Shown: positions 44,118 to 54,500 of the stretch, piece after piece
Layout of the letters: every line of letters begins with the position of its first letter
Numbering within the stretch: the stretch's first letter is position 1
Origin: JAIBDK01 sp965261915
GTDB taxonomy: Bacteria; Pseudomonadota; Gammaproteobacteria; Arenicellales; Poriferihabitantaceae
Assembly (NCBI GenBank): GCA_965261915.1
Contig: CBDHDW010000013.1
Coordinates: forward strand, 2,232,001-2,296,000
Direction: 5' to 3'
DNA length: 64,000 nt
Made by a program: the position numbers and the translations under genes
Notes under the pieces: generated by a model
Databases searched by the model: none
What the model was told of the DNA's origin: nothing
The model's input: only the letters and a program-made list of their open reading frames with translations

Positions 44118-45407
44118 ATGAGTGATAATCGTCCCATGTTTACTCTCCTCAAAGACAGACAGATCCTCTCTTGGGCGCTGTATGATTGGGCAAATTCTGC
44201 ATTTGCCACAACCGTCGTTGCTGGATTCTTTCCGGTTTTTTATAGTGCGCTCAGCGAGCAGATATCAACCGAGGATTCGCATTTCTGGTTTAACGTTACG
44301 TTGGCGGTTAGTAGCCTTATTGTTGCGTTGGCAGCACCGCTGCTCGGCGCCATTGCCGATCAGGGAGGGTGGCAGAAAAAGTTTCTCGCCAGCTTCGCGA
44401 TGCTGGGGATTTTGATGTGTCTGGCGTTAGCGTGGGTTGGAGCAGGAATGTGGTGGATGGCTTTGATCGTTTATGGCCTCGGACAAATCGGTTTCGCCGG
44501 TGCCAATATTTTCTATGATGCGATGATTGTGCAAATCTCCAGTCGTGAAAATGTCGATGTGGTTTCCGGTATTGGATACGCGTTGGGGTATTTCGGCGGC
44601 GGAATTCTGTTTTTGCTCAACGTCGCTATGGTAACTAACCCGCAGTGGTTTGGAATGACAGACGTTTCTACCGCATTGTCTGTTTCATTCATCAGTGTTG
44701 CGGTGTGGTGGTTTGTTTTTAGTTTGCCGTTGTTATTGAATCTGGAGAAACAACAAACCATTGAACAGAAAACAGTCCTGCAATCGGTCCGATCTGGCAT
44801 ACGCCAACTGAAAAGCACATTTATAGAAATCCGAAAACTCAGAAATGTTTTTCTGTTTTTGGTTAGCTATTGGCTATACATTGATGGCGTTGGCACGATA
44901 TATCGCATGGCGGTGTTTTTTGCCGACAGGATACTGGGATTGCCCATGGAAAGCTTGATCAGTGCGCTCATTCTGACCCAGTTTGTGGCGTTTCCATCTG
45001 CACTGTTCTTTGGGTGGATCGGTAAAGTAATTGGTGCGAAACAGGGCATTTTTATTGGCCTGATTGTGTATATTATGGTTATCGTTTATGCGTGGGGCTG
45101 GCTGGAAAGCGGCTTTGATTTTTATCTGCTAGCGGTTGCCATTGGCTTAGTCCAGGGTGGAGTGCAAAGTCTGAGCCGGTCGTTGTTTGCCAGACTTGTT
45201 CCCGATGATCAGGCAACGGAATTTTTCGGGTTTTTCAATATGGCGGGCAAGTTTGCCGGCATTTTGGGACCAATCATTATGGCCGCGATTCCGCTGCTGG
45301 TATCTGGCAGTACCGAGCGGGATAGCATTCTCGGCCTGATCATTCTGTTTGTGCTTGGCGGTGTATTATTGGTGCGCGTTACGGTGGCGAAGGGAACCCC
45401 AGAATAG
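44118..45407 (+). CDS. UMF1-family MFS transporter (Atg22-like)
   Basis: A 429-residue inner-membrane transporter with about twelve hydrophobic segments. ILSWALYDWANSAFATTVVA at the N-terminus and GGVQSLSRSLFARLVPDDQA, then EFFGFFNMAGKFAGILGP, are typical of the Atg22-like UMF1 group. The substrate is unknown in bacteria; fungal relatives export amino acids from vacuoles. I chose the ATG at 44118; 44097 or 44136 are alternatives and none has a clear ribosome site. Confidence 0.86.
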   Translation: MSDNRPMFTLLKDRQILSWALYDWANSAFATTVVAGFFPVFYSALSEQISTEDSHFWFNVTLAVSSLIVALAAPLLGAIADQGGWQKKFLASFAMLGILMCLALAWVGAGMWWMALIVYGLGQIGFAGANIFYDAMIVQISSRENVDVVSGIGYALGYFGGGILFLLNVAMVTNPQWFGMTDVSTALSVSFISVAVWWFVFSLPLLLNLEKQQTIEQKTVLQSVRSGIRQLKSTFIEIRKLRNVFLFLVSYWLYIDGVGTIYRMAVFFADRILGLPMESLISALILTQFVAFPSALFFGWIGKVIGAKQGIFIGLIVYIMVIVYAWGWLESGFDFYLLAVAIGLVQGGVQSLSRSLFARLVPDDQATEFFGFFNMAGKFAGILGPIIMAAIPLLVSGSTERDSILGLIILFVLGGVLLVRVTVAKGTPE

Positions 45408-45433
45408 GGCTTTTTTGTGAAATTTCATTCAAT

Positions 45434-45637
45434 GCATGCCGCCCTGATTTCGGTGTGCGTAATATAGTCTACCGACATATTTCTAATTTGTTCTTGAGCG
45501 GTTCAATTACCAATGCGGATGGCGTGGTGTTTAATTTTAAAGCAGGTGATACGTTCATGGTGCCCATTGGTATGGGTTATCAATGGCACAGTGATGAGGA
45601 TGTGAAAAAAATCTTTTGTGCGTTTACCCCAGCGTAA
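45434..45637 (+). pseudogene. Cupin-domain fragment, C-terminal end
   Basis: The frame reads RNIVYRHISNLFLSGSITNA and FNFKAGDTFMVPIGMGYQWH, then a stop. This is the last half of a small cupin of the ethanolamine-utilisation/DUF861 kind (about 110-120 residues normally). The N-terminal half is missing and no start codon is convincing. It lies directly in front of the 13-bp tandem repeat. Confidence 0.65.
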
Positions 45638-45652
45638 CTACCCAGCCTAATT

Positions 45653-45743
45653 ACCAGGCTTTATCACCAGGCTTTATCACCAGGCTTTATCACCAGGCTT
45701 TATCACCAGGCTTTATCACCAGGCTTTATCACCAGGCTTTATC
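45653..45743. repeat. 13-bp tandem repeat, seven exact copies
   Basis: ACCAGGCTTTATC is repeated seven times without a break, with a degenerate eighth unit ACCCAGCCTAATT just before it at 45640-45652. It starts a few bases after the stop of the cupin remnant and contains no gene. The unit is not a multiple of three. It may be a strain-typing (VNTR) locus. Confidence 0.95.
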
Positions 45744-45833
45744 ACTGGATCTGAATTGAGGAAAAATAATTGTTGGGGTGGTTAAGTTATTTCTACCACC
45801 TCAATAAATTCGCATGCGAACGATAATGGTTGC

Positions 45834-46637
45834 CTATTGATAGTGACTTTCTATCTCGGAAATTAGCCCAGGTTCCGCCTTCATTGCTTCGAGCTCGGCA
45901 TTGAGTTTATCGATAATCGCATCATCGGTATTGATATTAAACGCAATTGACATAATCGTTTGCCGAAATGTCAGAATCGGTTTCAAACCGCTGATACCGC
46001 TCAGTTTCGCGGTGTAGGGACCCAGTAAGTGCCCCGTTGCCCAGAGATCGATCCTGCCACGATCAAGTTTTAACGCATTGAGATTGTCTCTGGATGCAAG
46101 GTCAAGCTCGAACCCTTGACTTTGCAGATATAGTGCGACCGCATCACCTTGATAGCCGCCGACACGAAGCGCCTTGGCTTCTGCCATGCTGGAAACGGAA
46201 ATACCGCTGGATTCTTTGGCGAGAAACACCCAGTTATTCTGCACAATGGGCCCCACCCATTTGAACTTGCTTTCTCGTTCTGCGGTTCGGGTGGTAGAGA
46301 AAACGGCTGTATTCGGCTCCTCAAGCGCCATGGAAAACGCACGCTGCCAGGGTAGTAACTCCATTGCGTAGTCTACGCCCGCACGCGCAAACAGTTGCTC
46401 TACGATTTCTGTTGAGATTCCGACAATTCTGGATTGCTCGTCAGACATATTAAAAGGCGGATAGTTTTCCGTTTTAAGCTGGATTGTCTGGGCAAATGAA
46501 GATTGGATGGATAGAGCGCCGATGAGAATAAATGCGATTCCGGCAATTGCACTATTCCGCGCGTGCGCGTAAAATTGACTGATTGACTGATTGACTGATT
46601 TTGAACATTGGTAGTACACCTCACTAAATCTCTTCAA
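45834..46637 (-). CDS. Periplasmic solute-binding protein (SBP_bac_3)
   Basis: A 267-residue type-3 solute-binding protein. A hydrophobic signal (AIAGIAFILIGALSIQSSFA) precedes QTIQLKTENYPPFNMSDEQS, the opening strand of the family, and the body has GISTEIVEQLFARAGV, LRVGGYQGDAVALYL and DRGRIDLWATG. No permease or ATPase gene is adjacent; such orphan proteins often bind amino acids or act as sensors. The start lies upstream of an octamer repeat (TTGACTGA three times, 46575-46598) in the first codons, which makes the N-terminus unusually long. Confidence 0.83.
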   Translation of the reverse strand: MKRFSEVYYQCSKSVNQSISQFYAHARNSAIAGIAFILIGALSIQSSFAQTIQLKTENYPPFNMSDEQSRIVGISTEIVEQLFARAGVDYAMELLPWQRAFSMALEEPNTAVFSTTRTAERESKFKWVGPIVQNNWVFLAKESSGISVSSMAEAKALRVGGYQGDAVALYLQSQGFELDLASRDNLNALKLDRGRIDLWATGHLLGPYTAKLSGISGLKPILTFRQTIMSIAFNINTDDAIIDKLNAELEAMKAEPGLISEIESHYQ

Positions 46638-46811
46638 CAGATAAATCTAGCATAATCGTATTAATTGTGCAAGGAGGTGAATGGAAGTGCTTCTGATAAG
46701 CATAAGCTTCGTCTTCAGTTTTCCTCCAAGTTAATTTCACTCCTTGTTCACCGGCTGCTTTCATAATGATCCGCACCAAATTCAGAGGAGAAAATGTGTA
46801 GAGGTGAATCA

Positions 46812-47373
46812 ATGAAACAGAAGATTAAAATTGGGACAACCGCTTTTGCTGCGATGTTAATGTTAGCGCTAACGGCGAACTCGGCGTACGCTACAAAAGG
46901 GGGTAGTCAATCTCGGTATGGCGACAACAATGCGAACGGCTAAAAGTTTACGATGAAAACCTCCGGTGGTTTGGCCGGCATTCGATTGATGCACAACATA
47001 GGGCATTTCAATTCGATAAAAATCGGCCGCTTTCACGGAAAAATTTGTTACTGTGGAACTGTCGAAAAAAAATCCTGCCACCAAAGTTGTTCTTTCTATG
47101 AACGGTGATCAATATGTTTTCCATCCCTATGAGTCCGCGCACCGATATTTAAAAACCTGCATCGCAAGTCCGTGCGGATTGATTTGAGAAGGCTGGAAGA
47201 AAATTACGATCACAGGAATTTGGGAGATAGTTATGTTTACAAACCTGATTACTCGCGATCACGCCCGAACGGTTATATTCCTTAACGCACATCGGAATCA
47301 GCACTATCGGCCCAGCAGACACACTCACTCAGGCCACTACCATCATGACCCAGACAGATGGGATCGTTATTAA
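46812..47373 (+). pseudogene. Decayed gene for a secreted His/Arg-rich protein
   Basis: An ATG at 46812 opens a clean signal peptide (KIGTTAFAAMLMLALTANSA before YATKGG) but the frame stops at 46940. Other frames pick up plausible coding: SVWRQQCERLKVYDENLRWF near 46905-46965, LRRLEENYDHRNLGDSYVYK near 47180-47240, and a tail HSGHYHHDPDRWDRY ending in a stop at 47371-47373. At least three frame changes are needed, so the gene is dead. The family is unrecognised. Confidence 0.5.
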
Positions 47374-47386
47374 GCGGTAGCGCCGG

Positions 47387-47941
47387 CTAACGAATCCATT
47401 TAATGGAACAGCCAATACTCGCAGTCTGATGCTCAGGCCCCTGACCGGTTTCCGCTACCTGTTTCATCGCTTCATACAGTTCGCGTTGGGCGTTTGGCGA
47501 TGCCGGGCTCTTTCCGCTTTCATCCAAGCGGCCGCGATACTGAAGTTCAAGCATGGCGTTGTAACCAAAAAAATCGGGCGTACACACAGCACCATAACTT
47601 TTCGCCACCAACTGGGTTTCATCCCAAAGATAGGGGAAGCCAAATTGCATGCTTTGAGCAATGCGCTGCATATTCTCGAATGAATCTTGCGGATAATCTT
47701 CCGGGTCGTTCGACATGATTGCCACGCAAGCCACACCCAGTTGGTTAAGTGCTTCGCTTTCTCTGACGATACGGTCGAGTATGGCCTTGACGTAGGGGCA
47801 ATGGTTGCAAATAAACATCACCAGCAAACCATTCGGTCCGCAGCAGTCGTCCCGTGACCAGGTCTTTCCATCCGTTCCAATAAGCGAGAAATCTGGTGCG
47901 GCCAGTCCAAAGTCACAAATTGGTGTTTCCAGTGAAACCAT
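47387..47941 (-). CDS. Thioredoxin-fold redoxin with CNHC motif
   Basis: A 184-residue AhpC/TSA-type protein with APDFSLIGTDGKTW, the CNHC active site (C45 and C48) in LLVMFICNHCPYVKAIL, AIMSNDPEDYPQDSFENM and VCTPDFFGYNA. No signal peptide is present. CNHCPYV proteins are widespread thiol-disulfide enzymes without an established partner. It lies beside a decayed secreted-protein gene and has no operon neighbours. Confidence 0.88.
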   Translation of the reverse strand: MVSLETPICDFGLAAPDFSLIGTDGKTWSRDDCCGPNGLLVMFICNHCPYVKAILDRIVRESEALNQLGVACVAIMSNDPEDYPQDSFENMQRIAQSMQFGFPYLWDETQLVAKSYGAVCTPDFFGYNAMLELQYRGRLDESGKSPASPNAQRELYEAMKQVAETGQGPEHQTASIGCSIKWIR

Positions 47942-48112
47942 AATCTACCTTCATGTTTTTATTTTGATCCAATAGTAAAGTATCAATGACCGCGTGATCA
48001 ATTGTTAAGCGGCCTGATGCGGTGTCTAATGCGTTACAATAATTTTTTTCTACGGTCATGATTGAATTTTAACGAGTATGAACAAAGCTTTTACGCAGGT
48101 CATATTTCCGAC

Positions 48113-48322
48113 ATGACTAAAAATCAAAGCGAATCGAAATTAACGAAGCTGTACGCTCACTGTACTGGTCCGGAATTTAGTTGCCGATATCGCTGGAAAC
48201 CGAATACGCCGGCGATTTGGGATAAGCGTTCGACCATTCACTATGCAGTGAATGACTGCGATGGCTACAGAAGATTGCTTTTGCGCACGGCGATCAAGGG
48301 ACACCGACCTGTTCCCGCGTAA
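48113..48322 (+). pseudogene. TauD/TfdA-like dioxygenase, C-terminal fragment
   Basis: Reads LTKLYAHCTGPEFSCRYRWK followed by PAIWDKRSTIHYAVNDCDGY and RRLLLRTAIKGHRPV, the last part of a taurine-dioxygenase-like Fe(II)/2-oxoglutarate enzyme, including the His iron ligand and the Arg that binds 2-oxoglutarate. The HxD part and everything before it are absent. It is convergent with mtgA. Confidence 0.85.
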
Positions 48323-48339
48323 GCAAACCAATCTAAAAA

Positions 48340-49026
48340 TTATAGTGAGTCCAGAATTGCCGGGCCACCGAGTTGCTTTGCCTGCTGCGTAATCCATTTT
48401 TGTCGTTCCAGTACGTACGCTGAAGGATTGGCGATGGAGAATTTGATCGGATTTGGCAGAACAGCCGCGATACGTGCGGCTTCGTGGCGGTTGATTTTGG
48501 CTGTCGGTTTTTTAAAAAAATGCTGTGCGGCTATGCCCACACCAAAATACGAATCCCCCGTTTGCGCAATGTTTAGATAAATTTCCAGAATACGCTGCTT
48601 CGGTAATAGTAATTCCATGACAACGGCCAATGCAGCTTCCAGCGCTTTTCGCACGTAACTTCGCCCTGACCAGAGAAACAGGTTCTTTGCGGTTTGCTGG
48701 GTAATCGTGCTTGCCCCGCGTCTGCAATCTGCATCACTTTCAAGAGCCTTACCTAGCTCCGCAAAATCGATGCCAAAATGATCTGGAAAGCGCTGGTCTT
48801 CGGCGGCGATCACGGCAACGGCAATATGCGGTGAGATTTGTCTCCAGTCTGTCCATGGATGGCTCGCATACTGGCTTTTACCGTTGACTAAAACGCCAAA
48901 ATTATGATGCAGAATAAACGCGCTATGCGTTGGGTCTATCCATCGGAGCAAAAAAATGACAGCAATCGGAATTGCGGCAAGCGTTGCCAGTGTAATGCGT
49001 AGTCTACGCTTTATTTTACGCCACAT
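48340..49026 (-). CDS. mtgA: Monofunctional peptidoglycan glycosyltransferase
   Basis: A 228-residue family-51 glycosyltransferase that polymerises lipid II in the periplasm. It has one N-terminal membrane anchor (LRITLATLAAIPIAVIFLLR), the catalytic AVIAAEDQRFPDHFGIDF, then GASTITQQTAKNLFLW and KQRILEIYLNIAQTGDSYFG. Length agrees with MtgA. Its start follows the gamma-glutamyltransferase stop without a gap, so it is the last gene of a five-gene minus-strand run. Confidence 0.95.
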   Translation of the reverse strand: MWRKIKRRLRITLATLAAIPIAVIFLLRWIDPTHSAFILHHNFGVLVNGKSQYASHPWTDWRQISPHIAVAVIAAEDQRFPDHFGIDFAELGKALESDADCRRGASTITQQTAKNLFLWSGRSYVRKALEAALAVVMELLLPKQRILEIYLNIAQTGDSYFGVGIAAQHFFKKPTAKINRHEAARIAAVLPNPIKFSIANPSAYVLERQKWITQQAKQLGGPAILDSL

Positions 49027-50625
49027 TCAAAATCCGGCAGCCATACCATCTTTACGGTGATCGGATCCGCCGATATAACCGCTGTCAGTTTTTTCAATAA
49101 GTTGCGCACCACCCATCCGATAGATCATTTCGTCGGATTCGGCTTCAAGTGGATGACCGCGCGCTGCCAAATCTTTTCGAACCTCGGGATCAAAACCGGA
49201 CTCAAGCAGGATGCGCTTATCTTCACTGATCTGCCACCTTGGGGCATCGCTTGCAGCTTGCGGGTTCATGCCAAAATCACAGGTGCGCATCACCATTTGC
49301 GCGTGCCCCTGGGTTTGCATATGACCACCCATTACGCCAAAGCTCATAACAGGCTCTTCATCCCGAGTCAGAAATGCCGGGATAATGGTGTGGAAAGGAC
49401 GTTTACCTCCGGCCAGCACATTGGGGTGATCGGGCTGCAGAGAAAACCCGCTACCCCGATTCTGCAGGCTGATCCCGGTATCAGGAATCACGATGCCTGA
49501 GCCAAATCCGTCATAGTTGCTTTGAATAAAAGAAACCATCATACCGTCTTCATCCGCGGCAGTGAGATAGACCGTGCCCGATGGCCTGGGAACACCATAA
49601 TCTGGCTCTTTAGCCAGCTTCATATCGATAAGTTCGGCTCTGGTTGCCAAATAATCTGAATCGAGCAGACTGGCGACTTCCATGTCCATGGAAGCCGGAT
49701 CGGAGACGTAACGCTGGATATCGGCAAATGCCAGTTTCATCGCTTCGATCTGACAGTGCAGTGAATCCGCTGAATCCATCTCGTATTGTTCAATGTTGGT
49801 ATGCTGCAGGATGCCAAGCATCAACAGCGCACCCAAACCCTGACCATTGGGCGGAATTTCATGCAAATCATAACCATGATAACGCTGTGAAATCAGTTCA
49901 ACCCAGTCACAACGGTGATTGTCCAAATCTGCCCGCGTCATTTTCCCGCCATCGCGCGCTGCTGTGGCTGCAATTTGCTCGGCGAGTTCGCCGCGATAAA
50001 AAGCTTCGCCGCGAGAAACAGCCATTTTTTCCAGCGTTTCTGCCTGTTGCGGAAATTTGAATAACTCCCCTGGAAGCGGCGCTTTGCCACCGGGTAAAAA
50101 TGGTGCGAAATCCTTGAATGCGCCAAACTTCGACGGTGCTTTCGCCCACAGTCTGGCCGTAATGGGTGTCACCATAAAACCTGTTTCCGCGTAGTGCACA
50201 GCGGATTCGAATAATGAATCAAACGACAATCTTCCAAAGCGTTCCGAAAGCGATACCCAGCCGCTAACTGCGCCTGGAACCGTCACGGTATGCCAGCCGC
50301 AGTCGGGCATTTCACTCAGACCTGGAAGATCTTGCGGAGATAGTGCGGCAGGGCTTCGTCCAGATGCATTTAGACCATGCAGCTTTTTGCCGTCCCAGAC
50401 AATACTGAAGGCATCGCTGCCGATACCGTTCATAGTGGGTTCAACGACAGTTAGCGTGATCGCTGTAGCCAGAGCGGCGTCAACTGCGTTGCCGCCATTA
50501 CGCAGTGCATTCAGGCCCGCTTCAACTGCCAGCGGCTGGGATGCAGCCACCATATTTCTCGCCATTGCCGGCATCCGCTGGGAAGGATGGGGGAATTGTT
50601 GTCGAATGCTTTGGTTGTGGCTCAT
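49027..50625 (-). CDS. Gamma-glutamyltransferase family protein, cytosolic form
   Basis: A 532-residue Ntn hydrolase. Family features are VAASQPLAVEAGLNALRNGG, EPTMNGIGSDAFSIVWDG, the nucleophile Thr T351 in SGTVYLTAADEDGMMVSFIQ, the GSGIVIPDTGISLQNRG block and FGVMGGHMQTQGHAQM. There is no signal peptide, so it may act inside the cell as a glutathione- or acyl-type hydrolase rather than as a periplasmic GGT. It is 18 bp after the EamA gene and abuts mtgA. Confidence 0.9.
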   Translation of the reverse strand: MSHNQSIRQQFPHPSQRMPAMARNMVAASQPLAVEAGLNALRNGGNAVDAALATAITLTVVEPTMNGIGSDAFSIVWDGKKLHGLNASGRSPAALSPQDLPGLSEMPDCGWHTVTVPGAVSGWVSLSERFGRLSFDSLFESAVHYAETGFMVTPITARLWAKAPSKFGAFKDFAPFLPGGKAPLPGELFKFPQQAETLEKMAVSRGEAFYRGELAEQIAATAARDGGKMTRADLDNHRCDWVELISQRYHGYDLHEIPPNGQGLGALLMLGILQHTNIEQYEMDSADSLHCQIEAMKLAFADIQRYVSDPASMDMEVASLLDSDYLATRAELIDMKLAKEPDYGVPRPSGTVYLTAADEDGMMVSFIQSNYDGFGSGIVIPDTGISLQNRGSGFSLQPDHPNVLAGGKRPFHTIIPAFLTRDEEPVMSFGVMGGHMQTQGHAQMVMRTCDFGMNPQAASDAPRWQISEDKRILLESGFDPEVRKDLAARGHPLEAESDEMIYRMGGAQLIEKTDSGYIGGSDHRKDGMAAGF

Positions 50626-50643
50626 GGTAAAAAGGCTCGAAAT

Positions 50644-51516
50644 CTAGCGCGAGGTTTGTCGTGCCTGCCGAATGGCAATAATGCTGTAACCAATGACCGA
50701 TATCAAGACAATGCCGCTGCCATACAGGGTATAGGTACTGGGAATCTCGTTGACACCGATCCAGACCCAAATTGGATTCAGTATGGATTCGGTCATCGCA
50801 AATAATGCCACTTCGGCGGCTGGCAGATAGCGCGTTCCCAGCGTTAGAAGGAAAAAACCCAGGCCGAACTGAAATGAGCCTAAAGTGATGCAAATTAACA
50901 GGTCATACTGACTAATGGAAAAATCAGAAACCATAAATAAGGCAATTATTACGGTGATCAGCCCTGACAATCCGGTCGCGGGAATCATGTCAACCTGTTT
51001 TTTGGAGCGCAGGATCAACAGGTAAAAGGCGAACATAAAAACCATTAATAACGCCAGCGCATTGCCGAGCATACCGCCGCTTACGAGTCCGTCCACAAAC
51101 ATCAAGCCAATGCCAATCAGTGCAGCAACCATTGCGACAAGACTCCGGTTGCTTACCCTTTCCTTGAGTATCAGCCAAGCCAGCAGCGCCGTAACCAATG
51201 GTGCGGAACCGATGATAAACACAACATTGGCAACGGTCGTATTGAGCATCGCAAAAATATAGCAAACAGATCCAAGCCCAAGTAGTGATGCAGCAAAAAC
51301 ACCCTGAATTCCAATGGCGCGATAGGGCTGGAAAACCCGGCCGCGGTATTTGACGAGCAGTAACAGGAAGATTGTGATACTGAATGTCAGTGATCGAAAA
51401 AAGATGATTTGCCAACCATTCGGATTTTCCATAATACGCAGCAGGATTCCAGAGGTGCTAAGAAAAGCGCCAGCAGCCATGACGATGAGAATGCCGAGAA
51501 AGTATCGGTTAGACAT
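50644..51516 (-). CDS. EamA-family (DMT) transporter
   Basis: A 290-residue inner-membrane protein with about ten hydrophobic segments in two EamA repeats: LGILIVMAAGAFLSTSGILL, WQIIFFRSLTFSITIFLLLL and VANVVFIIGSAPLVTALLAW in the first, GLSGLITVIIALFMVSDFSI and YLPAAEVALFAMTESILNPI in the second. Family members export or import small metabolites. It lies 21 bp after the RND pump gene, in the same run. Confidence 0.9.
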   Translation of the reverse strand: MSNRYFLGILIVMAAGAFLSTSGILLRIMENPNGWQIIFFRSLTFSITIFLLLLVKYRGRVFQPYRAIGIQGVFAASLLGLGSVCYIFAMLNTTVANVVFIIGSAPLVTALLAWLILKERVSNRSLVAMVAALIGIGLMFVDGLVSGGMLGNALALLMVFMFAFYLLILRSKKQVDMIPATGLSGLITVIIALFMVSDFSISQYDLLICITLGSFQFGLGFFLLTLGTRYLPAAEVALFAMTESILNPIWVWIGVNEIPSTYTLYGSGIVLISVIGYSIIAIRQARQTSR

Positions 51517-51537
51517 TGTTGTATTGCCTGGCTGCGA

Positions 51538-54500
51538 TCAAGCGGGAATCTGCTCTGCATTTTTTAAACGCTGGCGCCGAGACTCGAGTGGTGAAATTAA
51601 TAATGACATCATTGGCGGTACGATCAAAAGTGTGATCACCGCGGATAAGCTCAAACCACCGACGACAACGGAACCGAGACCGCGATATAGCTCTGAACCC
51701 GCACCCGGAAAAAACACCAGCGGCAGCATGCCAAAAACGCTGGTCAGGGTGGACATAAATATTGGCCGAATGCGGTTTCGTGTGGCCATCTTGATGGCCT
51801 CGTCCGGCGCAATGTTCTCTTCACGAATATGGTGCAAGGTTTGGTGGATGAGGAGAATGGCATTGTTAACGACGATACCGATGAGAATAACGAAACCCAG
51901 CATGGTCAACATATCCAACGCTTGAAATGTCGTCAGGTTAAGCACGGCCAGTCCGCCGACACCGCCAGCCGCGGCGACCGGAACGGAGAGCATAATAATG
52001 AGCGGATAGATGAAACTTTCAAACAAAACCGCCATGACCAGAAAAACAATAACGATAGACAGCATCATGTTAATCGCCATGGCGTTGCGCGTTTCAACGA
52101 GTTTATCCGCAGTCCCGGAAATGCTGAGCTGTACACCGCCTGGCAATCCTTCTTCGGTAAGCGTTGCAATGACTTGTTCTTCAATATTATTGATCGCAGT
52201 TTCCAGCGCCATCGCCTGATTGGGTCGAATCTCAAGGGTGACGGTACGAAATCGTTCGCGATGGCGAATTTGAGTCGGTCCTGCGGTAATCACAGATTGC
52301 GCCAATGAGGCGACGGGTACGACGCGACCGCTTGGGGTGACGACAGGCAGACTATCAATACCCTGCGTTTCGGTTACGCTGCCAACGTTTCCTTTCAAAA
52401 CGATATCCATCAGTTTTCCGTCTACCGTGGATTGGGTCACCCGCAGACCATCGTTAAAGGTATCAATGGTTTGCGCCAATTCAACGGCAGTAACGCCGCT
52501 ATCGCTTAACCGCAATCGATCCGGTACAACCCGAACTTCAGGTGCGCCAAGTTCAAGACCAGGGACTGGCCGCCATTCATGACCCTGCTCCCGCGGGAAC
52601 AGCCCAAGCACTTTAAGGAACGCCCTGTTCGCAACCCCGAGAATGGTTTCGAGATCGGGCCCGGATATGTCGAGTTCAACTTTTCTACCGCCACCGATAC
52701 CCCGGCCAAATATTGATGGTTGATTAATAAAACCAAAAGTGCCGGGTTCACGAAACACCGGCTTCTGTAACACCGGTTTAAGCTCAGCGACGCGCTCAGG
52801 TTCAACTGCAATCGCACCGAGGAAGGTTTGGGAAGGTGTTGCGATGTAGAAAAAACGTTCGATTTTCGGGGGTTCTCCGGGTGCTGATTCCGGGCCGGTT
52901 TCTGTGGCCCAAAGCGGTTTGATTTCTTCTTCAATACCCGCGGCTATTTTTGACGTTGTTTCAAGGTTGTATCCCGGTGGCGGAATTACAATACCGAACA
53001 GCAGGTTACGATTGCCTTCGGGGAGGTACTCCAGTTTTGGCAGAGCTTTGTATGCCCCCACACTGGCAACCATCGTGACAATTAGCGTAATGGCAATGGC
53101 GAAAAAGCGGCTTTTTACAACGGCATTGACAAAACCGCTTGTTAAAGCGCTAAACTTTTCGGCGAGCCAGTCGATCAAAGGCAGGCGGATTCGAGAAAAT
53201 GTAACTGCTCCATTCGCACGAGAGGCACTATTCGTTTCTTTAAGCAGCTTGCGGGATAACGCTGGAATAACGGTGACAGATACTACCAAAGAGAGCAACA
53301 CTGCCACAGAGATAGCCACTGCAATATCGCGAAACAGCTGACCCGCTTCCAGTTCCATAATCAGAATCGGAATAAACACCGTCACCGTGGTGAGCGCAGA
53401 TACCAATACCGCGCCCCAGACCTGTTGCGCTCCAAGATAAGCCGCTTTTACATTGGAGTAACCGCGTTCTTTCAGGCGATAAATGTTCTCCAGTACAACT
53501 ATGGCGGCATCGACCACCATCCCCACTGCGAAGGCAAGACCAGCCAACGAGATCACGTTAATGGATCGCCCCAAAGCTGCCATCGCTACAAATGCGCCGA
53601 TTACCGAAACCGGAATGGCCAGCGAAATAACCAAAGTAGCGCGTAGCGAACGCAGGAATAGAATCAGAATTAATGCCGCCAGCGCACCGCCAAGCCAAAT
53701 ATTTTGCTGCACCAGATCGATTGCTGAGTTGATGTAAACGGTTTCGTCGTAGACTTGGCGAAAAGTTAATCCGGCATTGGGAATGGTCGATTCATTGAGT
53801 TCTGCAATGGCTTCGCGCAGTCCCGCCATGGTTTCGATAACATTGGCGCCGGTTTGCCTTTCCGCACTTAACGCCATGGAGGGTTTGCCAAGCAATCGAA
53901 TAGCGGAAGTGGGTGCTTTAAACCCGAATGAAACGTCCGCAACATCTGCAACCGAGACCCGATCCAGCGCACCGGCGGATTCACTGCTGCGAATGACAAC
54001 ATCTCGAATAATATTCAGGTCATTAAGTTCACCTTCCGTGCGCACCACGTATCGGCGTTTCCCTTCGTCAATGCTGCCGGCACCCAACGAGACATTGGCA
54101 TTGCGCATTGCGCGGCTGATATCACTGACTGTGAGTTGGTACCGGGCCAATAAGAAAGGATCAACAATAACGTGTATTTCACGTTCGCTGCCGCCGTAGA
54201 CATTGATCCGGCCGATTCCAGGAACCCGCTCCAGTCGATCCTTTACAACATCTTCAATAAAGTCGCCGAATTCATGAATGGGTCTGTCATTACCTTCCTG
54301 TAGATTAAGAACCATCCAGGCTATTGAGTTATCTTCACTACCGGACGTATCGAGCGTAGGTTGCTCCGTTTCGTCCGGGTAGTCCGAGACCCGATCCAGT
54401 CGATTGGCAACCAACAGTAAAGCCCGATCCATATTGGTGTCAACTTTAAACTCAAGGGCGATGCGGCTGCGGCCCGGCTCGGCTTTTCCGGTAATGGATT

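Noticed and set aside
45653..45743. CRISPR array
   Set aside because: The 13-bp units are directly adjacent with no spacers and no cas genes are nearby; it is a plain tandem repeat.
46624..46812. A 62-codon minus-strand frame in front of the solute-binding protein gene
   Set aside because: It overlaps that gene's start and the signal-peptide frame on the other strand, shows no domain and looks like chance.
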